DNA from: CAIOYC01 sp964243985
GTDB taxonomy: Bacteria; Pseudomonadota; Alphaproteobacteria; Caulobacterales; Caulobacteraceae
Assembly: GCA_964243985.1 (NCBI GenBank)
Contig: CAXTHJ010000003.1
Coordinates: 46,316-110,315 of the forward strand
Direction: 5' to 3'
Length of the DNA: 64,000 bases
Below the pieces are notes generated by a model that did not search any database, was not told where the DNA came from, and saw only the letters and a program-made list of their open reading frames with translations. This document shows positions 8,162-17,986 of this stretch, in pieces. How positions within the stretch are numbered: position 1 is the first letter of the stretch; each line of letters begins with the position of its first letter. The position numbers and the translations under genes were made by a program.

Positions 8162-8564
8162 GATGGCGACGTTGTCGAAGCCGCCTCTTAACGGCGTTTG
8201 ATAGATCGCCCCACTTAGGGGTTGGAGGCTGGATTGCGCCCAAAGCGACGTCGGCTTAACTCCAGAAACCGGACATCCAAGCGCACGCACAAGCTACGCT
8301 AACCCACCGTGGGAGGCCCGACAAGACGAGGTAGCGCGCCTCAACGAAGGCGCCGTGAGGAACGTCGTTTCCAATGAAGCCGGACGCTCGTCAGCGGCGA
8401 GAATGCGCCCGTCGCGGACCTTAACTTTGCGCGCCGAGCCGACCCTCGAGCGCAATGATCGGCGGTTAAGTCGATCGCAGGCGGCGCGTGAGGTTTCCAA
8501 GGAGCCGCCTCTGAGCCATAGTCTGCTCGCCCGGGGCGCCTCCATCGGCTTTAGCCCGTCATTG
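8162..8564. other. Intergenic region, convergent genes
   Basis: About 400 bases between two genes that end toward each other. Open frames on both strands show no known family or ribosome binding site, and no clear terminator hairpin with a T run was seen. Confidence 0.4.
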
Positions 8565-10781
8565 CTAAAATCCAGGCCGGTAGACGCGCTCTGTGTGCCC
8601 GATGAGATCGGAAGGGTAGAAGTAGATGTCTCGCAGGTCGCCTGAGGCGTAACGCGCCGCCTGATCATTGAAGTGCTGGGATTTTGGATCGCCGCTCTCG
8701 CCGCCGGCGGAGACGGCGCGGGCGCGCACCTTGTCGCCGAACTCCACCACCGCGACGAAGCTGTTGCCGCTGGTCCCGTAGTATTTCTTGGTGTCGGGAT
8801 AGGCGCGGGCGCCGAAGGAGGCGAGCGAGCCCCACTGCGAGGAAGTGAACTTGACGGGGATGCTCGGGCCCGCATCGGTGAAGGGCTGAACGATGTCGCC
8901 GGTCAGCCGCTGGAACCGGTTGATCTCGCCCCAGGGCGTGCGCCAATTTCCGAAATCGTGCTGCAACCGGTCTGATGCCCGCTGCAGCGCCGCCAGCTTC
9001 TGCTCCGGCGTCGTGCGTTCGGCCATGTAGACATAGATCGAGACGCCCTCGCGCCTGGCGTCCGCCTCCACTGATTTCCAGAGGTCCTCGCCCCAGAACA
9101 CCGCCAGGGAGGTGGCTGTGGAGCCCACCCCCCACCGGTCGTCCCAACCGCGCAGGAGGGCGATCTGATCGGCGAGCTTGGCCTTGTTAGGGCTGGTCGT
9201 CGAGAGACCGTCGTAGGCGGCGATCAGGGGCGGAATGAGCTGGGCGAAGGCCGGCAGATAGGAATCGAAGGCGGCGGTCTGCAGGCCTTCGAGCGTGAAG
9301 TCCGTCTTACCGGTCAGGAGCCGGGTAGCGTGGACGCCACGCGGATTCTCGCCCTTCTGGTCCATATAGCGCGGATAATCGGCCGCCTTGGGGCTGTTGG
9401 AGCCGGCGGCGGACCAGGGCCAGTCGTTAGTGTTCATAATCCAGCCGTTGGTGGGGTTCAGAAGGCGCGGCAGCTCATCCAGCCCGGTCTCGCCCTTCCA
9501 GTCGGTAGCCGGGTCGGAGCCGTCTACAGCCTTGGTGTAGTTGAAGCGGTTGTCGCGCTTGGGAATGAACTGGGGATGCAGATAGGCGATGTTTCCATCC
9601 GCGTCGGCGTAGACGGTGTTGTTTGAGGAATTGGCCTTCAGCGCCATCACCCTCATGTAATCGGCGTAGGTCCTGGCCTTGGTAAGGAGGAAGGACTGGC
9701 TGAGCGCCTCCACCGGCTTCTGCATCAGCGCGACGCTGATCCATTTGCCGTCGGCCTCGCGCACGATCGGACCGTGGTGGGTTTTGAACACAGTGAAGGT
9801 CCTGGACGTCACGCCGCTCGCCGTGCGGTAAGGCACCACGACGGTGGAGACTTGCACGGGTCGAAGCTCGGCGCCGTAGCGATAGAAAAACCGCCCATCC
9901 TTCTTGACGATGGTCTCTGAGAACTCGTCGATGGCGTCGGCGGTGGTGGAGGTGTGCATCCAGCCCACCCGCGCATTGAACCCCTGGTAGAGAAAGAACT
10001 GGCCCCAGGTGGCCGCGCCGTAGGCGTCGAGCCCCTGATCGCTCGTCATCTGAAGTTCGGATCGGAAGAAGAAGGAGGTGTGCGGATTGATGAGCAAGAG
10101 CGCGTGGTGATCGACGGTGTTGGCGGGCGCGATGGCGATGCCGTTGGAGCCGCTCGGCTCCTTCAAGAGGGCGCTGGGTTCCGGCGGGTTGAGCAACGCT
10201 AGTTTCCGCTCCCCGTAAAAGGCCTCGAGCCCTTTCAGCGATACGCTTTCGATATCGCCGCCGATGCTGCCTTCGCTGAAGCTCAGCGCCATCCAGGGCT
10301 CGAAGTGGGTGATGACGCGGGGTTTGGTCTGAGGATGGGCATAGAGATAGAAGTTGATGCCGTCCGCCCAAGCGTCCATCAGGCGTTTCAGCCAGTCGGG
10401 GCTGGCGGCGTATTTGGCTTTGAGGTCCGCAGGATCGATGAAGAGCTTCATCCGCAGATCCTGATAGATCGCCTTTTCTCCTTCCGCTTCGGCGAGGCGG
10501 CCCATGGCGTTCAGGTAGTTAGTCTCCATTCGATTGAAGTCGTCTTCCGCCTCAGCGTAGATCGTGCCGAACACCGCGTCGGCGTCGGTCTTGCCGTGGA
10601 CGTGGGCGATGCCCCAGTCGTCGCGGATGATGGTGACGTTCTGGGCTTCAACGCGCCAGCGAGCGAGATCGTCGGGCGCGGCCTGAGCCGCGCCGAAGCA
10701 AAAAAGCGACGCCAGCACGATCAGCGCGAGGGGCGCTCTTTTCCCAAACCTACTCTTAGTCGCAACGCCGCGCGCCCACAT
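8565..10781 (-). CDS. Penicillin-acylase-family N-terminal nucleophile amidase
   Basis: A 738-residue secreted amidase precursor. Residues 1-35 form a signal peptide (basic start, hydrophobic core, ending FGAAQAA). The alpha-chain part contains IIRDDWGIAHVHGKTDADA, the family's N-terminal motif. Autoproteolysis is predicted between Gly211 and Ser212 in EPSG/SNGIAIAP, giving Ser212 as the nucleophile of the beta chain; HTSFFFRSE and NARVGWMHTSTTAD follow as in the family. Such enzymes cleave acyl amides (beta-lactam side chains, acyl-homoserine lactones, acyl peptides) in the periplasm. ATG 10781 has GGGAG upstream. It follows the amidohydrolase by 20 bases. Substrate is not predictable; quorum-signal cleavage is only one option. 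Confidence 0.9.
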   Translation of the reverse strand: MWARGVATKSRFGKRAPLALIVLASLFCFGAAQAAPDDLARWRVEAQNVTIIRDDWGIAHVHGKTDADAVFGTIYAEAEDDFNRMETNYLNAMGRLAEAEGEKAIYQDLRMKLFIDPADLKAKYAASPDWLKRLMDAWADGINFYLYAHPQTKPRVITHFEPWMALSFSEGSIGGDIESVSLKGLEAFYGERKLALLNPPEPSALLKEPSGSNGIAIAPANTVDHHALLLINPHTSFFFRSELQMTSDQGLDAYGAATWGQFFLYQGFNARVGWMHTSTTADAIDEFSETIVKKDGRFFYRYGAELRPVQVSTVVVPYRTASGVTSRTFTVFKTHHGPIVREADGKWISVALMQKPVEALSQSFLLTKARTYADYMRVMALKANSSNNTVYADADGNIAYLHPQFIPKRDNRFNYTKAVDGSDPATDWKGETGLDELPRLLNPTNGWIMNTNDWPWSAAGSNSPKAADYPRYMDQKGENPRGVHATRLLTGKTDFTLEGLQTAAFDSYLPAFAQLIPPLIAAYDGLSTTSPNKAKLADQIALLRGWDDRWGVGSTATSLAVFWGEDLWKSVEADARREGVSIYVYMAERTTPEQKLAALQRASDRLQHDFGNWRTPWGEINRFQRLTGDIVQPFTDAGPSIPVKFTSSQWGSLASFGARAYPDTKKYYGTSGNSFVAVVEFGDKVRARAVSAGGESGDPKSQHFNDQAARYASGDLRDIYFYPSDLIGHTERVYRPGF

Positions 10782-10801
10782 GAATTGCTCCCAGCCTGAG
10801 G

Positions 10802-12121
10802 TTACGGCGCCTTGTAGATCACGCCGCCCTTCATGACGAACGTCACGTGACGCAGGGCGGTGATGTCCATAGTCGGGTCGCCCGTCACGGCGATGAGGTC
10901 GGCGAGCAGTCCGGCATGGACGCGGCCGAACGCGTCGCTCTGCCTCAAGATCTTGGCGTCCACCGCCGTGGCGGCCAGCAGAGCCTGGACCGGCGTCATG
11001 CCGTCCCGCACCATCCAATTCAGCTCTCGCCAGTTCTCCCCGTGGGGAAACACCCCCACGTCCGAGCCGCACCCGATGGTTACGCTCGATTTCAAGGCCG
11101 TTTGAAACGCCTGCTTGGCTTTCAACATGGCGGGGGTCGGCGGCGTCTGGCCATCGACGTAATGCTGAAAATAGGTGGCCGTGGCTTCGACGGCGGTGAG
11201 GGTCGGCTCATAGGCGACGCCCATCTTGGCCATCAATTTGAAGGTGGCTTCGGAGCCGCCATAACCGTGTTCGATCGTATCGACGCCCGCCGCCGCCGCG
11301 CGGCGCATCCCCTCGTCGCTGGCGGCGTGAACGGCGACCGGATGGGCTTCGGAGTGGGCGGCTTCCACGGCAGCCTTCAACTCGCCTTCGGTGAAGGTGG
11401 GCTGGGTGCTGCCATCCGGCCCGACGCGGTAGTCGGCGTAAAGCTTGATCCAGTCCGCGCCGAGCCCCGCCTGCTGTCGAACGGCTTTGATGATCTCATC
11501 CGTTCCGGAAGCCTCTTGCGCGCCCTGTGGCAAGTCCCAGCCGGTAGCATAACTCCGCCGCGCGGGCCCGTATGCGCCCGTCGCCACGATGGCTCGAGTG
11601 GAGACGAACAGTCGGGGTCCCGGTACGATGCCGTCCTGGATCGCGCGCTTTAGTCCAACATCGGCTTCGCCCGCACCCTCCGTGCCGAGGTCCCGCAAGG
11701 TCGTGAAACCCGCCATCAGGGTTGCGGTCGCTTGGCGCCCGGCGCGCAAGGTGCGGTAAGCTAACGGCTCCTTCAGCACCTGATCGTCCCAAGGGGCTTC
11801 ATTGTAGGGGTGCAGAAAAAGGTGAGAGTGAAGATCGATCAGGCCCGGCAACAAGGTTGCGCCCGGCAGATCAATGATCTTGGCGTCGGCTGGCGCGGCG
11901 ATCGAGCTCGATGGACCGACAGCGGCGACCCTCTGTCCGGTCACGAGCACGACCCAGCTTTTGTGCACCAACGCGTCGTCTGCCGTGAACACCTGTGACG
12001 GGCGCAAAAGGATGCTCGCTTCAGCGGCCTTAGCAAGCCGCGGCGCCAATAGGCTGATTATAACGATCGCGAATGCCAGGCTCTTCCCTCGAGCACGCAC
12101 CGCGCGAAAATTAGCCATCAT
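10802..12121 (-). CDS. Secreted amidohydrolase (imidazolonepropionase/prolidase-like)
   Basis: A 439-residue metal-dependent hydrolase. An N-terminal signal peptide (about residues 1-33, SLAFAIVIISLLAPRLAKA) implies periplasmic location. Metal-binding motifs are visible: LPGLIDLHSHLF (HxH on strand 1), AVHAASDEG and TIEHGYG histidines, and GCGSDVGVFPHG with the catalytic Asp. The family removes N-terminal or C-terminal residues from dipeptides or opens cyclic imides. The start is the double ATG at 12121/12118 with GAGGAAAGG upstream. Being co-transcribed with the acylase, it may process the peptide or amide product released there. Confidence 0.9.
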   Translation of the reverse strand: MMANFRAVRARGKSLAFAIVIISLLAPRLAKAAEASILLRPSQVFTADDALVHKSWVVLVTGQRVAAVGPSSSIAAPADAKIIDLPGATLLPGLIDLHSHLFLHPYNEAPWDDQVLKEPLAYRTLRAGRQATATLMAGFTTLRDLGTEGAGEADVGLKRAIQDGIVPGPRLFVSTRAIVATGAYGPARRSYATGWDLPQGAQEASGTDEIIKAVRQQAGLGADWIKLYADYRVGPDGSTQPTFTEGELKAAVEAAHSEAHPVAVHAASDEGMRRAAAAGVDTIEHGYGGSEATFKLMAKMGVAYEPTLTAVEATATYFQHYVDGQTPPTPAMLKAKQAFQTALKSSVTIGCGSDVGVFPHGENWRELNWMVRDGMTPVQALLAATAVDAKILRQSDAFGRVHAGLLADLIAVTGDPTMDITALRHVTFVMKGGVIYKAP

Positions 12122-12440
12122 CACCAGACCTTTCCTCAGAAGTCGGTATGACACGGCCAGGTCCTCAACGCCTATTGCTATGCGGACGTCGGAGTCCTGG
12201 TGGTGAGGCTATTCCACTCGGTACGTTTTCTGGTCATTTCCTTCTTACGAATCCGCTGATCATGAGGGAGATCGGCAACGCCGCATCACCGATCGAGAGA
12301 CCTACAAGACCAACCGCTCAGCCGCCCTGGCTGAGTGGCGGTCCCTCATGGATTGAGCTTCCCCTTCCCTGCGCCACCCACGACTAAGTGGAGACAAGTT
12401 GGCGTTGGACTGACAGCACCATACCAGACGATCTCTTCGT
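12122..12440. other. Intergenic, promoter region of the amidohydrolase-acylase pair
   Basis: About 320 bases upstream of the amidohydrolase and downstream of the next gene on the same strand. I see no conserved ORF and no strong hairpin; it should hold one promoter and one transcription end. Confidence 0.4.
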
Positions 12441-14189
12441 TCAGGCTGCGGCCACTGTTTTCACAGGAAACTGTAGATAGGAAGCGTATCGTCCGCCGGT
12501 GTGGATAATATGCCGACCATGGTTTTCCGACGGGACGTTGGCCGACCCGGGCATCACACCGCCCAGCAGATGGTGGCCGGTGACGATAAGCCTCAGGTCC
12601 TCTCCGGCCGTTAGAGAAAGTCCGATTGGGAATAGATCGATGTCGATGCACACGATCTGTCCGGGCTCAAGCTTCTCGACACGATCGAAGCTGTGAACCG
12701 GTATCGCGTCAGTCGACCTCGTTTCGTCGAGATTCCGCATGGACGCACGCAGACGGCCGTTCGAACCCTTGTACTTCAGAATTGCAGCCCCCTGCCGCGT
12801 CAACCCCTGCATCACCGGTCCGTGGTTCGGGACGTTGAATTGCTCGAGCTGCTCGCCGTCGGCATTCAGCTTCTGAAGAAAGACGAACAAGTCCATGTCG
12901 TCCGAACCATCCGCTTCAACCCAGAGCCGTACTTTCGGGTAACCGACGAACTCAGTCGCCGAGTCGACCTTGAGAGTAAAAGATACGCGGCCCTCTTCTG
13001 ACTCGGCATCATAACTTGCCGCGGCGTCTGCTGATTGTGCTTCGGTACTCAGCTCGCCGGATGTGGCGTCGAGATAGTATCTTACCTCGCTGAAGTCGTC
13101 GGGCGGGAATTCTCGTGCCGGCAGATTGATGCGGTCGCCGCCCTCAAGGTCAAGCACGGAGTAGCGTACGCGCGGCGTCTCACTCCAAGCATTGTCCAAG
13201 TCCTTGAGGTAGTGATCGAAGAAGCGGAGAAGGTCGTTTAGATTGGCCTCTTCGTAGTAGTCCGGCCACTCCATCGTGTTGTGGATGCGCAGCCACTTCT
13301 CCTTCGAAGCGATGCTTCGCCAGCCGCGAAAGGTGCCTGGCGTATGAATTGAGTTGGAGTAACTCGCGACAATGTACGCCGGCACCGTGATGTTCTCGAA
13401 CCTAGGGATCTTCGATTCCCAGAGCGAGTCTAACAGCGGGTGCCCCTCGGCCTCGGCCACCAGATCCTCCCGTAGATTCTTGCCCACGAAGCTCTGCGAA
13501 AGCTGCTTTGGGAATGGGAAGTCCGGTATGCCGCCGCGCATAACGAGGTCGCGGTAGATGTCACTCATGCCTTCCCATGGCGCGATCGCCGCGAGATGGG
13601 AAGGCTGCTCGGCCGCGGCGAACCACTGGGAAATCGCGAGATATGAATTTCCCGTGGTTCCGACCTTGCCGCTACACCAGTCTTGAACACCTAGCCACTC
13701 AATTAGGTCGTGGTAGTCTTCCCCCTCTTGGCGACTCCAGACGCGAATATCGCCCTCGGAGTTGAAGGAGCCGCGCGGGTCAGGGTTGCAAACGGCGTAG
13801 CCATGAGCGCACCAGAAAGCCGGATCGGGGCCTTCGAACTTCATCAAACCGGAAACCGTGGCGGTGTCCATGCCCAGCAGCTCAAAAAGCTGCATGTACC
13901 TTTGAGCGCTGCCTCGACTTTTGCCGTAGGGGCTCCACGCGACGATCACCGGAACTTTCTCGTCCCCGGGAGGCCGAAGCACGTCCACATAGATTTTGAC
14001 CCCGTCTCGGAGGGTGACGGCTACGTCCTTGTCCAACACGATATCTGTGGACAGCGGCATGAAGCGTGGATCCACCTGGAATCCCGCTGGAAGAACGCGC
14101 GTTTCCGGTCCGAAGCGGCTGAACGGGCCAGTCTCTTCTTCCTCGTCATAGGGATAGGCGGGGACAAATATCGCTTGATCTTCAGACAT
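12441..14189 (-). CDS. CocE/NonD-family hydrolase (X-Pro dipeptidyl-peptidase-like)
   Basis: A 582-residue alpha/beta hydrolase, apparently cytoplasmic (no signal peptide). The X-Pro/CocE fold is shown by DGVKIYVDVLRPPG, VIVAWSPYGKS, the HGYAVCNPDPRGSFNSEG oxyanion/Arg segment, the nucleophile elbow GTTGNSYLAIS (Ser182) and a C-terminal PepX_C jelly-roll domain from ~res 330. The usual catalytic Asp position reads ASYSNSIHT, so an Asn stands where many CocE enzymes have Asp; the catalytic His probably lies in IHNTMEWPDYY. The ATG at 14189 has GGAAG eight bases upstream; a start at 14225 is possible. It follows the TonB receptor on the same strand, so both may serve uptake and cleavage of one ester or amide compound. 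Confidence 0.88.
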   Translation of the reverse strand: MSEDQAIFVPAYPYDEEEETGPFSRFGPETRVLPAGFQVDPRFMPLSTDIVLDKDVAVTLRDGVKIYVDVLRPPGDEKVPVIVAWSPYGKSRGSAQRYMQLFELLGMDTATVSGLMKFEGPDPAFWCAHGYAVCNPDPRGSFNSEGDIRVWSRQEGEDYHDLIEWLGVQDWCSGKVGTTGNSYLAISQWFAAAEQPSHLAAIAPWEGMSDIYRDLVMRGGIPDFPFPKQLSQSFVGKNLREDLVAEAEGHPLLDSLWESKIPRFENITVPAYIVASYSNSIHTPGTFRGWRSIASKEKWLRIHNTMEWPDYYEEANLNDLLRFFDHYLKDLDNAWSETPRVRYSVLDLEGGDRINLPAREFPPDDFSEVRYYLDATSGELSTEAQSADAAASYDAESEEGRVSFTLKVDSATEFVGYPKVRLWVEADGSDDMDLFVFLQKLNADGEQLEQFNVPNHGPVMQGLTRQGAAILKYKGSNGRLRASMRNLDETRSTDAIPVHSFDRVEKLEPGQIVCIDIDLFPIGLSLTAGEDLRLIVTGHHLLGGVMPGSANVPSENHGRHIIHTGGRYASYLQFPVKTVAAA

Positions 14190-14269
14190 GTGCTTTGCTT
14201 CCAGCTTTTTGGGCGCTGAGGGCATAGCGCAGACGTCGATCCTTTTTGCACCCCGCCCGGGACAGGCTC

Positions 14270-16549
14270 TTAGAAGTGGTAGCCGAGGGTGATGCCATAC
14301 AGACGGGGCGGAGCAAGCGTCCGCAGCTGGACCCCAGGCGTAACAGTCGCGGCAAACGACTGAACCGCTGAATTGGTGAGGTTCGTTCCATAGAGCGCAA
14401 CAGTGTAGGTGTCATTCGGCGACTTCCACCGCAAAGAGGCATTCAGGAGACTGAAAGATGGCTGGTGAATTACGTTGTCGGGTTCGGCGTACCAGCCGGT
14501 GTTATATTGATACGTCAGGTCGGCGTTTGTTTTCCCGCCGAGAAGTTCAAACTGATAGTCGCCTTTGAGGTCGACGACAGCGTCCGGCGTAACGGGCAAG
14601 CGGTTGCCGTCTGCCGACCCCTCTACGCTAAGCGGCACGCCGCCCCCGGGTGTTCCAATCGGGACGGTCGGCGTCGCGCTGTTGAAACGGTCGTGCACGT
14701 ACTCAAGGCCTCCTGAAAGGGTGAGCGCCTGCGTGACCTTCGCTTCAAAATCGATGTCTGTGCCGTAGACGACGGCATTTGGTCCATTGATGATGCCCGT
14801 TCCCGCACCCTCTAGCAACTCGACCTGGACGTGCTGATAATCGTAGTAGAAGAATGCACCGTTGAGGCGGACACGATGGTCCAGTAGGTCCGTTTTCAGG
14901 CCGGCTTCGTACGCATTCAGCGTTTCAGGAGCGAAAGCTGCGTCAGTAAGGCTTTGTGTATTAAAGCCTCCGCTCTTAAAGCCAGTATTGAAGGATGCGT
15001 AGGCAAGCACCTCGTCCGAAAACCTGTGATCCAAAGCGACCCGGAAAGTCGGTCGGTAGTAGTCTTTGGACTTGTCAGCTGTTAAGAGCGTGGCAACGGT
15101 GATGTCGCCAGGAACGACGCCGCTCTCTGATCCCGACAACTCGCGCTTTTCATAGGTATACCTAGCGCCGAGCGTCAGATTAGTCGCCGGCAGAATTTGT
15201 GTGCTCGCCTGAACGTATCCGGCCGCTGACGTACTGACCTCTTCTCCGATAATCCCGAGAGCATCGAAAGGCGCAATAGGATTGAACGCTGGTCCTGGAA
15301 ATTGGATCTGGCTGCCCGGACCGTATTTTCCTTCATTGGTGAAGTAAAACAGGCCCGCAGTGTATTGTATTGGGTCGTGCTTCTCCGACTGGAGTTGTGC
15401 TTCCTCGCTGAAGGAATGGTTCTCTTCAAACAGGTGCGTACCTTGGAACGGTGTGGCTGTTCCGTCAGTATCGATGGCGTAAAAGAAGGCGGATTGTCGG
15501 AAGGCGACGATGTCGGTGAAGCGCGCGAAACCGAGGTCTTGCTCAAGTTTTGTACTTACGCCGCCGCCTTTCGTGTCGAGCAACGGCTGCGTGGAAGTGT
15601 CTGTGTCCCAGGGATTTGAATATCTGTAGGTCGGGCCCAGGAATGGCGGCACCTTCGTACCGGGGATCATTTCAATGCCGACGAAAGAATTTCGGCTTTG
15701 GGCGTAATCGAATATGGTGGTGATACGGGTCGTAGGAGTGGCGTCGAAAATCCATTTCGAGCGAGCGTCGACGGTCGAGTCGTTCTGGTAAACATCCTTT
15801 CCGGTCGCGTGGTTGAGGCCGTAGCCTTCACCCTGACCGCTGACCTCAAGTGCGAAATCAGCGGCTAGTTTGTCGGTCAGGCCGCCCGTTACATAGAAAT
15901 CCGCTTTGCCGGTCTCGTAGTTGCCGAAGCTCACATCGGCGTCCATGTGAGGGGCCTGCGTCGGTGTTTTGGTCGTCACCTGGACCAGCCCGCCCGTCGC
16001 ATTTCGACCAAACAAGGTGCCTTGTGGGCCCTTGAGCACCTCGACCTGCGCGACGTCGAGAAATTCGACAAGCCCGCTGGTCACGAGGGGGTAATAGACC
16101 CCGTCCACATAGACGGCGATCGGATTCTCAATACCAGGCCCGATGGCGGAGCTTCCCACGCCGCGGAGGTGGGTCGTTTCGAACCCTGCTTCCTGAACGG
16201 CGAATCCAGGGACAACATTGCTGAGGTTTTGCAAGTTGGCGACGCCGCTGTTCGCCAGGCTTGCTCCGGACACCGCCGCTACCGAAATGGGAACATTCTG
16301 CAGATTTTCCGCCCGGCGGTTAGCGGTAACGATTATCTCCGACAACCCCGCGACCCCAGGCGGATTGGCAGACGTCGAGGGAACTTGAGGCGGTGTCGAG
16401 CTCACTCCAGCGGATGGCGGAATAGAGGTTGGCGTCTGTAGAGGCGTCCCGGCTTGGTCATTGGGCGCGGTTCCCGGCTGCGCAAAGGCAAAGGCCCCTG
16501 GGCAAGCAGACGCAAAACAAGCAATCGCAAGTACGCTGTGAACACGCAT
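14270..16549 (-). CDS. TonB-dependent outer-membrane receptor
   Basis: A 759-residue outer-membrane protein. After a signal peptide (residues 1-25, ending AFAFAQ) comes a proline/threonine-rich stretch, then the plug domain beginning IIVTANRRAENLQNVPISVA and containing GPQGTLFGRNATGGLVQVTT, the conserved plug end. The rest forms beta-strands with an aromatic C-terminal ending (ITLGYHF). The type is that of sphingomonad/caulobacter receptors for plant or aromatic compounds rather than siderophore-specific ones. The ATG has GGGGAGAG upstream. It leads the hydrolase gene 80 bases downstream, so the pair may be an operon for import and hydrolysis. Substrate unknown. Confidence 0.93.
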   Translation of the reverse strand: MRVHSVLAIACFASACPGAFAFAQPGTAPNDQAGTPLQTPTSIPPSAGVSSTPPQVPSTSANPPGVAGLSEIIVTANRRAENLQNVPISVAAVSGASLANSGVANLQNLSNVVPGFAVQEAGFETTHLRGVGSSAIGPGIENPIAVYVDGVYYPLVTSGLVEFLDVAQVEVLKGPQGTLFGRNATGGLVQVTTKTPTQAPHMDADVSFGNYETGKADFYVTGGLTDKLAADFALEVSGQGEGYGLNHATGKDVYQNDSTVDARSKWIFDATPTTRITTIFDYAQSRNSFVGIEMIPGTKVPPFLGPTYRYSNPWDTDTSTQPLLDTKGGGVSTKLEQDLGFARFTDIVAFRQSAFFYAIDTDGTATPFQGTHLFEENHSFSEEAQLQSEKHDPIQYTAGLFYFTNEGKYGPGSQIQFPGPAFNPIAPFDALGIIGEEVSTSAAGYVQASTQILPATNLTLGARYTYEKRELSGSESGVVPGDITVATLLTADKSKDYYRPTFRVALDHRFSDEVLAYASFNTGFKSGGFNTQSLTDAAFAPETLNAYEAGLKTDLLDHRVRLNGAFFYYDYQHVQVELLEGAGTGIINGPNAVVYGTDIDFEAKVTQALTLSGGLEYVHDRFNSATPTVPIGTPGGGVPLSVEGSADGNRLPVTPDAVVDLKGDYQFELLGGKTNADLTYQYNTGWYAEPDNVIHQPSFSLLNASLRWKSPNDTYTVALYGTNLTNSAVQSFAATVTPGVQLRTLAPPRLYGITLGYHF

Positions 16550-16963
16550 TTCAACTCTCCCCATTAGTTTGCCGACTGTTATCGCGGCATTTTCTTGGAT
16601 CAGCCTCAGCCACATCAAGGCTGGAGCGTCATAAAAATGAGAGGTAGCTCACGATGAGGGTGGCGTCAATCTTTAGATTAGCACTTTGCGGGGTGGTCGG
16701 GACTGGCTTGGAGCAATTACCGGTCGACCTTAGTCGTTAAAGCTAGGAACGCAGTCTCGATCACACGTCTAAGAATGTGCAAATCTGCGAGATCAAGTTG
16801 ATGAACTGCTCTCTTGCTCGCAAGCTAAAGCGCGTCGTGAAGATAAAGGAAGGCATAGTTCCTTGCTGTGGCCAGGAACGGTATTAAACGTGAAAGCCGA
16901 GTAGCATTTGCATTCGTATGTCGAAAGCTTAAGGACGCGGTAAAAGCGATGGAGAAAGTAGAC
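16550..16963. other. Divergent promoter region between TonB receptor and NmrA-like gene
   Basis: About 410 bases with a lower GC content than the flanks. It should contain the two divergent promoters. I see no convincing inverted repeat or -35/-10 pair. Confidence 0.4.
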
Positions 16964-17833
16964 ATGATCCTTGTGATGGCGGCTAACGGCAATCAAGGAA
17001 AGTTGCTAATTCCAAGGCTTCTGGCCGCGGGCGGCAATGTTCGGGCCTGCGTTCGCTCCGACTCGTCAGCAAAGGCGCTACGCGCCGCCGGCGTCAGCGA
17101 CACCATTGTCGGCGACATCATCGATCCCACCGTACTAGCACGCGCCATGAGCGGGGTGGAGAAGGTCTATCACGTCGGCCCAACCCTGCATCCTCAAGAA
17201 CGAGAGTTGGGTTTTGCAGTGGTTAACGCTGCGCGCGCCGCCGGCGTGAAGCATTTTGTATTCAGCTCAGTACTTCACTCGATTCTTACCGACTTGGTCC
17301 AACACGAGATCAAGCGCGACATTGAGGAGCATCTACTTTCTTCGGGGTTGGAGTTCACTATCCTGCAGCCATCCAACTACATGCTTCCCATGAGGCTGCG
17401 ACCCGCATTTGAGAGTGGCGTGTTCCGTCTCTCCTGGGCGCTTGAGCGGTATCAGTCCCTCGTTGACGTGGGTGACGTGACCGAGGTGGCGGCAGCCGTG
17501 CTGGCCGATAGCGATCATCATGCTGGCGCAACGTATGAGCTCGTCGCGCCGGGGCGCTACACCGGGTACGACTTGGCCAAGGTTATCTCAGGTGTGACAG
17601 GCCATGAAATTCGCACCGAGCGGATCGATTCAGAGATCTTTATCAAACAGTATCTTCGCATCGAAGATCTCAATGAGCGCCCGTACGAGGTCAGCGCGGC
17701 TCGCGCTATCAGCGCGCGATATAGCAGTCATGACTTCATCGGGAATCCTAACGTGCTCACCTGGCTGCTTGGCCGCCAGCCGACAAGTTTTGAGCAATTT
17801 GTGCGGGCCCAGTTTAACGCCCGGCAAACCTGA
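16964..17833 (+). CDS. NmrA-like/atypical SDR NAD(P)-binding protein
   Basis: A ~289-residue Rossmann protein. The first strand reads MILVMAANGNQGKLLIPRLLA, the atypical-SDR glycine motif (GxxGxxG form here AANGNQG), followed by VRACVRSDSSAKALRAAG and DIIDPTVLARAMSGVEKVYHV; no YxxxK catalytic pair at the usual site, as in NmrA/HSCARG-type proteins that bind NADP and act as reductases or redox sensors. The start was set at ATG 16964 because GGAG lies nine bases upstream and the Rossmann strand begins there; ATG 16949 is the alternative. It lies divergently from the TonB receptor and may act on the imported compound. Confidence 0.85.
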   Translation: MILVMAANGNQGKLLIPRLLAAGGNVRACVRSDSSAKALRAAGVSDTIVGDIIDPTVLARAMSGVEKVYHVGPTLHPQERELGFAVVNAARAAGVKHFVFSSVLHSILTDLVQHEIKRDIEEHLLSSGLEFTILQPSNYMLPMRLRPAFESGVFRLSWALERYQSLVDVGDVTEVAAAVLADSDHHAGATYELVAPGRYTGYDLAKVISGVTGHEIRTERIDSEIFIKQYLRIEDLNERPYEVSAARAISARYSSHDFIGNPNVLTWLLGRQPTSFEQFVRAQFNARQT

Positions 17834-17986
17834 GGAACCCGTCGAACGCCGGGACATCGTGAGCATGCCAGGCAGAGTCAGTGCGGGCCGAGCAACATGG
17901 GTGATGCTCGCGGACGTCGAATAGCCCCCGCCGGGCCATACCGTAGGGCTGTAGTCAGGAGCGTCGAAAGTTCTGCGGCGGAGTCG

